DNA from: Planctomycetaceae bacterium
GTDB lineage: Bacteria > Planctomycetota > Planctomycetia > Pirellulales > Pirellulaceae
Assembly (NCBI GenBank): GCA_002726515.1
Contig: PBTE01000060.1
Coordinates: 1 to 42,489, forward strand
Direction: 5' to 3'
DNA length: 42,489 nucleotides
How positions within the stretch are numbered: position 1 is the first letter of the stretch; each line of letters opens with the position of its first letter. Shown one piece after another: positions 36,441 through 42,489 of this stretch. Position numbers and translations under genes: made by a program. Below the pieces are notes generated by a model. It did not search any database. It saw nothing but the letters and a program-made list of their open reading frames with translations, and was not told the origin of the DNA.

Positions 36441-37652
36441 TCAGCCCCGAGAGGTGGTGACAAACGACAAGGCAGCCACGAGTGAACCGGCCAAGGCGAT
36501 GCCCAACACTCCAGAGTAAGAGGTCTCTTCAATAAGCACTCCGGCGGCCCATGGCCAGAGACCGACTCCTAACCAACAGCATGCCATTACGGCAGTGCTC
36601 GCCGTGCCAATCCGGTGAGGCAGTCGCTCTGCAGCCCATTGTGTACCCAATTGGTACGCCCCACTCACCCCGATTCCGGCAAACAGCATGGCGGCCAGTG
36701 CAACCCAGGGTGAAGAACACCAATACTCCGCCACAATGGCGAGAGCCGGAATCAGGCTGGAGAGGATCAACAAAGCACGTACTGAAAATACCTGGGCCGC
36801 CCAAGTGAGTCCGACACGTCCCCCCAGAATGCCACACCAGAAACAAGCCGGAGCAAAACTGGCAAATTCATGTTTCGCCTCATAAAGATTGGTGACGTAA
36901 AGATAGCTCCAACTGTTGAAAACCCCTTGGACTCCAGCCATCGCAAAAACACCCAGGCAAATCGTCCCGATCGTCAAGACAGGTGGCCCGCTGCTCGTGG
37001 CGCCTGACTGGTCACCGCTTTCCCGGTCAGGCTGCCCATTCGATTTTTCCGAGGACACTTCAAACCTCCACACAATCGCCGTGACGCACAAGATGAGTAC
37101 ACTCACACCGCGGTACCAGGTCTGCCAACTGTGCGAAACGAGGACCCATCCTGCGATCAGAGGGGCCACGACAGAAATGGCACTAAAAGCGGAATGCGTG
37201 ACTCCGAGATAGAAGGAACGCCGTTCTCCAGTGGCCGCCATCAGCGTATTGACACCCGTCGCCGTCCAGGCCATTCCCGAACCGAGTAGTACAAGAGTTG
37301 GCACCAGCAGCCATGAGCTCTGGACCGAGGACATCAAAACCAAGGAAACGGAGACGGTCGGCAGCCCCACTAACACCACCCGCGTAGCACCAATCCGTTC
37401 AATCGCAAAACCCAACAACAACAGGGAGAAAAAACTGCCTCCCTCGATGGTCGCAATAAACTTCCCACCCTGCCCGGGTGACATCGAAAACGTCGCCATG
37501 ATTCCGGGCAACAAGACTGAATAGGTGCGTGCCCAAGCGATCATGGCCATCGGCGCAATCCTCACGCAGAGCCGACGTGGACCTAAAACGAATCCTTGAG
37601 GTTCGATCACTTCCTCCGGTTGTTGGTGGTCTGCTGACAGACGAACGCTCAC
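36441..37652 (-). CDS. Major facilitator superfamily transporter
   Basis: The 403-residue protein has about twelve hydrophobic helices in two halves, for example GGSFFSLLLLGFAIERIG, VVLVGLPTVSVSLVLMSSV, AISVVAPLIAGWVLVSH, ALLILSSLIPALAIVA and LGIALAGSLVAALSF. A central hydrophilic loop is rich in Ser/Gln/Asp (EKSNGQPDRESGDQSG). Basic residues follow helix 2 (FAIERIGATR), as in the MFS loop 2-3 motif. The GTG at 37652 gives a 35-residue N-terminal tail; an in-frame ATG at 37550 (MAMIAWARTYSV) would start almost at the first helix and is a real alternative. No sequence tells whether it exports drugs or imports metabolites. It converges on the SLC13 gene. Confidence 0.8.
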   Translation of the reverse strand: MSVRLSADHQQPEEVIEPQGFVLGPRRLCVRIAPMAMIAWARTYSVLLPGIMATFSMSPGQGGKFIATIEGGSFFSLLLLGFAIERIGATRVVLVGLPTVSVSLVLMSSVQSSWLLVPTLVLLGSGMAWTATGVNTLMAATGERRSFYLGVTHSAFSAISVVAPLIAGWVLVSHSWQTWYRGVSVLILCVTAIVWRFEVSSEKSNGQPDRESGDQSGATSSGPPVLTIGTICLGVFAMAGVQGVFNSWSYLYVTNLYEAKHEFASFAPACFWCGILGGRVGLTWAAQVFSVRALLILSSLIPALAIVAEYWCSSPWVALAAMLFAGIGVSGAYQLGTQWAAERLPHRIGTASTAVMACCWLGVGLWPWAAGVLIEETSYSGVLGIALAGSLVAALSFVTTSRG

Positions 37653-38273
37653 TGGCGAGTTGGCCCGCCGCGTCTCCCGGGTGATGAGCTGCTAGACGCG
37701 GAGTGTAGCCTGCCTGAATTGGTCAGCCACAATTCGAGACCTTCCATGCAACTCGCTCCTCCCCATGTTACGACGAACCTGTCATACCGTCAGCCGGATA
37801 CCCCTGAAAACACTGTTGTGAAAACATGAACATTTGATGACACAATAAATCATGAAGACTTCTTCCGGTCTTTCCCAATTGCCTTCCGGTCAGCTGGGGT
37901 CAACTGAAACTTCACTGTCAGAAGTGGCCCATTCGCCCCGACACCTGCCCGGGTTTCTGCGACTTGACGGTTGTGACTGTTACACAGGACGATTTTGTCA
38001 CACGGGACGATTTGTTAAAACTCAGCCGATTGATAAAACTCAGCCGACCGGGTACGTTGGACGGTTGCCCGATTGACACGGGCGCCACCACCTCCCGACC
38101 GCTGACCGGACTGCGAGCATGTCCAACATCGTTGAAATGCTTGCTGCACCCGGGTAAGTCAAAATTATGGGTGCCAAAGCGCTGGCCAGCAGCCTTGTGT
38201 CACATCGGAAAAAAACTACACGGCATGACATGTCGAAGCGGTCCCTCCGACTTCAACTTTTCTCTTTCCTGAC
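37653..38273. other. Intergenic stretch with 18-bp tandem repeats upstream of the SDR gene
   Basis: No gene is supported; an open frame ending at 38272 lacks family resemblance. The notable content is the tandem repeat at 37976-38047. Confidence 0.5.
37976..38047. repeat. Degenerate 18-bp tandem repeat, four units
   Basis: Units 3 and 4 (TTGTTAAAACTCAGCCGA at 38012-38029 and TTGATAAAACTCAGCCGA at 38030-38047) match at 17 of 18 positions. Units 1 and 2 (37976-37993, 37994-38011) match each other at about 14 of 18 positions. The period of 18 is maintained throughout. Confidence 0.7.
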
Positions 38274-39071
38274 ATGAATGACGCACTAAGTTTAAACGGT
38301 AAAACAGCCATCGTCACGGGAGCTGCGCAGGGCATCGGGCGGGCGATCGCGACCAGATTTTCCCGCTGTGGAGCCCGTGTCGTGATTGCCGACATCGATG
38401 AAACACTGGGCATTGCAGCGGCTACCGAACTGGGTGAGGGGGTCCTGTTCGAACATTGTGATATCAGTCAAGCCGGAAGTGTTGAGTCCTTGGTCGACCG
38501 TGTCGTGGCCCGCTTCGACCAGATCGATATTCTCGTCAACAACGCGGGACACCATCCCAGTGATCCCCGGCAGCGGGTGCCGATTGACAAGTTTTCACCC
38601 GATTTGTGGCGGAGCAAGATCGACGTGGATCTGCATGGCACTTTCTATTGTAACCGAGTCATCTCAGCACACATGGTGCAACATTCCTCCGGTTGCATTA
38701 TCAATATTGCTTCCGTGGCCGGCGTCGTAGCTTTGCGTAATCAAATTGCCCATGATGCGGCCAAGGCAGGAATCATTAAAATGGCGGAGGCCATGGCACT
38801 TGAACTGGGTCCACACGGAATTCGTGTCAACACAATTTCACCCGGGTCGACCGTCACCAGCGCAACGGAAAATCTGTTCTACGGCCCAAATGGCATTGCC
38901 ACTGATAAGGCCGAACAAATGCTGTCGTTCATTCCTTTAGGCCGACCCGGCATGCCCGATGACATCGCTGGTGCCGCCCTGTTCCTGGCCTCAAATCTGG
39001 CCAATTACGTGACCGGTCACAACCTGGTGGTCGATGGTGGCTGGGTGGCAGGATTCAACCGGAATTTCTGA
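38274..39071 (+). CDS. Short-chain dehydrogenase/reductase with His at the catalytic Tyr position
   Basis: The 265-residue protein has the Rossmann nucleotide-binding motif TGAAQGIG (res 15-22), ADIDE after beta 2 suggesting NAD(H) preference, NNAG near residue 89 and NTISPGST after the active site. The catalytic Ser is S147 (IASVAG). The residue 13 positions later, normally Tyr of YxxxK, is His160, followed by the expected Lys164 (HDAAKAG). The C-terminus (NYVTGHNLVVDGGWVAGF) is standard. SDRs oxidise or reduce alcohols, sugars or ketones. Whether the Tyr-to-His change abolishes catalysis is unknown. The start has only a weak Shine-Dalgarno. Confidence 0.85.
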   Translation: MNDALSLNGKTAIVTGAAQGIGRAIATRFSRCGARVVIADIDETLGIAAATELGEGVLFEHCDISQAGSVESLVDRVVARFDQIDILVNNAGHHPSDPRQRVPIDKFSPDLWRSKIDVDLHGTFYCNRVISAHMVQHSSGCIINIASVAGVVALRNQIAHDAAKAGIIKMAEAMALELGPHGIRVNTISPGSTVTSATENLFYGPNGIATDKAEQMLSFIPLGRPGMPDDIAGAALFLASNLANYVTGHNLVVDGGWVAGFNRNF

Positions 39072-39286
39072 GAATTCCTGGCTTCGTTGAATCCACAATC
39101 AAATTGGCCAATGCAGTACCAGTACGTCCTAAACCCGGTCCGTAACAACCCTTGAAGTTCGGCTCCTTGGTTTGAAATGTCGAGCTTACCAGACCACGCT
39201 AGTTCCCCGGTTGACCTCCCCAATTCTGTCGGCATGACGTATCCTGTCCCAGAACTGGCAAACAGTTTTCCACGAGGAATTCTCCA

Positions 39287-40453
39287 ATGACACGCTTCCC
39301 TCTGCTAATTCAGTACACCGTCGTTGGAACCCTATTTCTTACTGTCAATGGCACCCATCTTCCCTGGGTTTCCCCGGTCGGCGCACAGGATTCAACTGGA
39401 ACTTCCCATCTCAACTCGCCTCAAGATCCGGCCGGGGATGGTGTGGAATTTTCTGACGAGGACCGGTTGACTCCTGAAGAACGCGTCAACATCGAGGTGT
39501 ATGAACGTGTGAACCGGGGGGTAGTCAACATCACAACACTGACCGTCCGTCCAGACTCCTTTTTTTCATTGGACGTTCCCGCAGAAGGAGCCGGTTCCGG
39601 CTCCGTTTTCGACAAGCGAGGACACATCCTCACCAATCAACACGTGATCGAGGGTGCGCAACGAGTCAGTGTGACACTTCACGACAGCAACACATATCGA
39701 GGCCGTCTCGTCGGCCAGGATCCCGCGAATGATATTGCCGTTTTAAAGATCGACGCCCCACCTGAAACACTGTTTCCCATTCCACTGGGCAACTCCTCCC
39801 GTTTGCGAGTCGGCCAGAGAATCTTTGCCGTCGGGAATCCGTTCGGTCTGGAGAGGACACTTACGATTGGGATTGTTTCCAGTTTAAATCGCACCCTGCC
39901 GTCTCGCACGGGACGCAACATGAAATCGATCATCCAGATTGATGCAGCATTGAATCGTGGCAACTCCGGGGGACCACTTATCAACAGCCAATCACACCTC
40001 ATTGGTATGAACACGGCCATCGCCAGCAGTACCGGCCAGAATTCAGGAGTCGGATTTGCCATCCCTGTCAACACGGTGGCACGCGTAGTACCGGAATTGA
40101 TTGAGCATGGGCGGGTAATTCGTCCCGACATCGGAATTACGAGCGTGTACAAGACCGACCTGGGTCTCCAGATCGCGACACTGACCGAAGGAGGTCCAGC
40201 TCAACAAGCCGGCCTGCGAGGCTTCCGTGTCATTCGGCAAAAGCGAAGAAGAGGCCCTTTCATTACTACCGACACTCGCATTGATCGTCGCTACGCTGAC
40301 GTGATCAGGGCAATCGATGATCAGGAAGTAAAAAATGTGGACGACTTATTGTCGGTCCTCGAAACCAAAAAGCCCGGTGACCGGGTGCGGTTGACCATCC
40401 TGCGCGAAGGCCAGTTGGCAGTTGCCGACGTCACGTTGGGCGAAAGTGAATAA
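39287..40453 (+). CDS. Exported HtrA/DegP-type S1C serine protease with PDZ domain
   Basis: The 388-residue protein starts at ATG 39287 with GAGGA upstream and a signal peptide (YTVVGTLFLTVNGTHLPWV). The catalytic triad is visible as His in ILTNQHVIEG (~res 118), Asp in PANDIAVLK (~149) and Ser in NRGNSGGPL (~226). A PDZ domain follows from about GRVIRPDIGI, with GGPAQQAGLRGFRV and RVRLTILREGQ. The insert IRQKRRRGPF and short linkers resemble the HhoA/DegS-like single-PDZ layout. The enzyme degrades or controls damaged envelope proteins. A small membrane-protein gene follows 8 bp downstream. Confidence 0.93.
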   Translation: MTRFPLLIQYTVVGTLFLTVNGTHLPWVSPVGAQDSTGTSHLNSPQDPAGDGVEFSDEDRLTPEERVNIEVYERVNRGVVNITTLTVRPDSFFSLDVPAEGAGSGSVFDKRGHILTNQHVIEGAQRVSVTLHDSNTYRGRLVGQDPANDIAVLKIDAPPETLFPIPLGNSSRLRVGQRIFAVGNPFGLERTLTIGIVSSLNRTLPSRTGRNMKSIIQIDAALNRGNSGGPLINSQSHLIGMNTAIASSTGQNSGVGFAIPVNTVARVVPELIEHGRVIRPDIGITSVYKTDLGLQIATLTEGGPAQQAGLRGFRVIRQKRRRGPFITTDTRIDRRYADVIRAIDDQEVKNVDDLLSVLETKKPGDRVRLTILREGQLAVADVTLGESE

Positions 40454-40461
40454 TCGAGTCC

Positions 40462-40764
40462 ATGAAGCTTCCAAAAAGATTCGGTTTGGTAAAACAAGTT
40501 CGCTGGGTTGGCATCTTTCTGCTGCTCGCGGGCCTTCAATTGCACGTCGTTGAATCTTACACCTTCAACCAATCGTCGAGTCGACAACTGGTGAACTGGT
40601 GGGGGGCTCCGGAAGGTACGCCCCAAGGAATGATTCAACGCTTCGTCGTCGATTCCACTTCGCAACGAGCCACGATAACCCCGCCCCTCTGGTTGGGGCG
40701 CTGCGTACTGAGTTTGGCATTGGTAGCCCTGGCCTACGGATACTGGGGCAACAAGTGGCGCTGA
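40462..40764 (+). CDS. Small two-helix membrane protein coupled to the HtrA gene
   Basis: The 100-residue protein begins only 8 bp after the htrA stop, so it is likely translated from the same mRNA. It has a basic N-terminus (MKLPKRFGLVKQVR) and a transmembrane helix (WVGIFLLLAGLQLHVVESY). A short polar loop with NQSSSRQLVNWWGAPEGTP and MIQRFVVDSTSQ comes next, then a second helix (WLGRCVLSLALVALAYGYWG). I recognise no family. Its position suggests a partner or regulator of the protease, but nothing in the sequence proves it. Confidence 0.65.
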   Translation: MKLPKRFGLVKQVRWVGIFLLLAGLQLHVVESYTFNQSSSRQLVNWWGAPEGTPQGMIQRFVVDSTSQRATITPPLWLGRCVLSLALVALAYGYWGNKWR

Positions 40765-40892
40765 AGACAGTGGTTCGTAACCGCCGACAATCCGGGGGCT
40801 AAGCGCGGGCTGCCTGACACTTGATGCTGCACGGGCGACAAGGGACGTGCCGGGGCATGCAAGATCCGTAAAACGTCAAACCGCAAGACTTG

Positions 40893-41339
40893 TTAGGTGC
40901 CTGACGCCTCTTCTGGGGGATCGCTTGGCAGGTTGGGGTCTTCCTCGGCGTATTTCGAATCGAAAGTTGCCGTTCCGGAGGACTCTTCCGGTACTGGCTG
41001 GTTAGCTAACTTCAGCGCCTGGGACTCGTTGTCAGCGATGTCAAAGATTAAATTCAGTCGCAACACGAGAATCACATTCAGCACCAACTGAGAAAGGGAA
41101 TGTAGCACCAACCGCCCACCCGCTTCTCGACATCTTTTGTGGGTGACCAGTATCCAACTCACACCGGCAGAGTCCAGCATTTTTGTTTCCGAACAATCAC
41201 AAACCACTTTCTGACCATAAATCTGTTCGCCGGCCGCCTCGATCGGATCACTGAATTTCCTCAAATGACGTTGGATGACTTCGCCGACAAGTTTGATACG
41301 GCAGACGCCTTTATCCTGAGATACGATGCGAGTTTCCAT
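40893..41339 (-). CDS. STAS-domain protein, anti-anti-sigma factor-like
   Basis: The 148-residue protein starts at ATG 41339. Residues 1-105 form a STAS domain: METRIVSQDKGVCRIKLVGE, the phosphoacceptor-type motif CDCSETKMLDSAGVSWIL with Ser in DSAGV, and GGRLVLHSLSQLVLNVIL. A tail of about 40 acidic and Pro/Ser-rich residues (EESSGTATFDSKYAEEDPN) follows. STAS proteins of this type release sigma factors by binding anti-sigma kinases and are switched off by Ser phosphorylation. No anti-sigma kinase or sigma gene is adjacent, so the partner is elsewhere. The spacing from neighbours (aroH 126 bp away) does not suggest a tight operon. Confidence 0.85.
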   Translation of the reverse strand: METRIVSQDKGVCRIKLVGEVIQRHLRKFSDPIEAAGEQIYGQKVVCDCSETKMLDSAGVSWILVTHKRCREAGGRLVLHSLSQLVLNVILVLRLNLIFDIADNESQALKLANQPVPEESSGTATFDSKYAEEDPNLPSDPPEEASGT

Positions 41340-41465
41340 GGTGTGCCTTCATTTCAGGTGACAGTAGTCAGTGGATATTGGATGGTTTCTGATTGACTGG
41401 CTGAAATCCGGTAAACTTCGAGCCCAGCACAAAGTTGCGTTTCACCCTTGCAAGACACTTGGAAA

Positions 41466-41885
41466 CTATTCCTTCATCTGTTCTGCAATCCATCGTTCAA
41501 GGTCTTCCCAGTCAACCGGAGGCAAATTTGACAAATCGGGTCGGAGCACGATGGCCCCTTTCAAATAAACGTGGGTAACATCTTGCTGAGATTTGCCAGT
41601 ATTCCAATGCACCAGAATGCGGACACAGCGCTCCAAACTACCCGGCACATCGATCTCGTGGCCACACAAAAGTGGAACATCAAGCCAACCCAGTTGACGT
41701 GCCACAAGTGCTGGAAATTCCGCATTCAGGTCACGTGTCGTCGTAAAAACTGCACTGGCAACGTCTTCGGTGGCGATTTCATTCTGGCGGATGATCAGTG
41801 CCAACAGTTGCCGAGTCGCAATGAGAATGCCATCACGCGTGTTGGAGTCGGCAGTCGTCGCCCCGCGAACACCTCGACATGGCAT
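41466..41885 (-). CDS. aroH: AroH-type chorismate mutase
   Basis: The 139-residue protein starts at ATG 41885 ([13 protein letters not shown]); an upstream in-frame extension is unlike the family. B. subtilis AroH is 127 residues, and the key blocks match it: RGVRGATT at the N-terminus, [39 protein letters not shown] with active-site Glu and Arg, and [14 protein letters not shown] with the Tyr and Arg. The enzyme rearranges chorismate to prephenate for Phe and Tyr synthesis. No other aromatic-pathway genes are adjacent. The C-terminus ([15 protein letters not shown]) is longer than in B. subtilis. Confidence 0.92.
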   Translation of the reverse strand: MPCRGVRGATTADSNTRDGILIATRQLLALIIRQNEIATEDVASAVFTTTRDLNAEFPALVARQLGWLDVPLLCGHEIDVPGSLERCVRILVHWNTGKSQQDVTHVYLKGAIVLRPDLSNLPPVDWEDLERWIAEQMKE

Positions 41886-42489
41886 TGCAGTTCTTTCTAA
41901 AACCGGGTTGGTTATTTGATTACGTAGCATACCCCGCAACCAAGTCACATGTCAGCCGGTCAACCATGGAACTTTTTCAAAAAATGACCTTCCAGACTTC
42001 TGTTTTTGCCTGCGAGCCGCTCGTTTTGGACCTGGGCCATCGAAACGGTCAAACTCACCCTGACCGGCCGACCGCGGTTGAGCCAGAAATCCTGAACGTC
42101 GGGATGCGGGCTCCGCTGGTCAAGTCAGGCCAGAACAGACAAAAAACTGCGATGCCCGCTGGAACTGGGCGTTAGGGATTGCCGGGGCTGAACGCAGAGC
42201 CCGGTGCCACTCTTCTCTCACCAGCCGGGGCACGTTGCAAGAGACCACGTTGCAAGAGACAAGGCGAAGCCTGGTGGCCGGACGTTGTCGGACGCAGAGA
42301 CCTGCCCAGCACTCCTCGGAATTTGCAGAAGTAGGGAAGCAGGGAGACATTTAAGGCCCCCCGGATTTCCGTAAGGTCCGGGCGTGCAGAAATTTTCTCG
42401 TTACGAGTTGACATCCCGCCGGTAATCAGTAAAATTGGCGTTCTTCCAGGCGCTGTTTCGACAGTGCCGGGGAGAATTGTTCTTTGACA
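41886..42489. other. Terminal stretch without a supported gene
   Basis: Open frames here are short and unrecognisable. A 15-bp perfect tandem duplication at 42231-42260 is the only clear structure. Confidence 0.4.
42231..42260. repeat. Perfect 15-bp tandem duplication
   Basis: CACGTTGCAAGAGAC occurs twice in direct tandem (42231-42245 and 42246-42260), in non-coding sequence. Confidence 0.7.

Noticed and set aside
37964..38272. 102-codon plus-strand frame before the SDR gene, covering the 18-bp repeats
   Set aside because: The hexapeptide repeat it would encode follows simply from the DNA repeat; no start signal and no homology.

Overview
The window looks like a chromosomal segment of a member of the Planctomycetota, with mid-range GC by eye (not counted). 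This assignment is inferred from several lineage-flavoured proteins: the secreted protein at 5618-6538 with YxP/TxYRPV-type motifs, the DUF3592-like membrane protein operon, a very large von Willebrand A protein with Gly-Met tails, a lone PQQ-type beta-propeller protein and a small free-standing RNA polymerase alpha-CTD protein. I see no tRNA, rRNA, CRISPR array, integrase or complete insertion sequence. The segment reads as core chromosome with short lineage-specific islands.

Layout. 1-4.3 kb: an edge-truncated beta-propeller glycoside-hydrolase-like gene, then a translationally coupled pair, a TGS-domain GTPase followed by DNA polymerase X. 5.0-9.2 kb: a Cys-rich exported mini-protein and a proline/tyrosine-rich exported protein converge on a strong bidirectional terminator. 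Upstream of these is a tightly overlapping three-gene operon (DUF3592-like membrane protein, arrestin-like protein, small P-loop ATPase). 9.3-17.1 kb: a beta-propeller protein, a stand-alone alpha-CTD protein, and a pcrA/uvrD helicase next to mfd. This forms a repair and transcription neighbourhood whose divergent promoter region carries a 12-bp inverted repeat. 17.2-19.2 kb: a solitary beta-class DNA methyltransferase and a divergent small-molecule-type methyltransferase. 19.9-23.5 kb: a parvulin-type foldase, a CYTH protein and citrate synthase. 23.7-28.6 kb (minus strand): rplY-pth-rpsF-ssb-rplI-dnaB, the familiar ribosome/replication cluster but without rpsR. 29.1-33.7 kb: a lone groES and the 1368-residue VWA/STN/TPR-like protein. 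34.4-42 kb: an SLC13/RCK_C transporter, an MFS transporter, an SDR oxidoreductase with His in place of the catalytic Tyr, an HtrA protease coupled to a small membrane protein, a STAS protein and AroH-type chorismate mutase.

How the genes relate. Replication and repair functions recur across the window (polX, pcrA, mfd, ssb, dnaB, a DNA methyltransferase). The most suggestive neighbourhood is alpha-CTD / pcrA / mfd: both helicases act on stalled RNA polymerase in other bacteria, and the third gene encodes an RNA polymerase DNA-binding module. Envelope functions (parvulin, HtrA, VWA protein, exported small proteins) form the second theme. Two genes (pcrA and the CYTH gene) have a -10-like hexamer ending exactly 6 nt before the ATG, the geometry of leaderless mRNAs. 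Most other genes have recognisable Shine-Dalgarno sequences.

All assignments come from reading the sequence and recognising families; no database search was possible.
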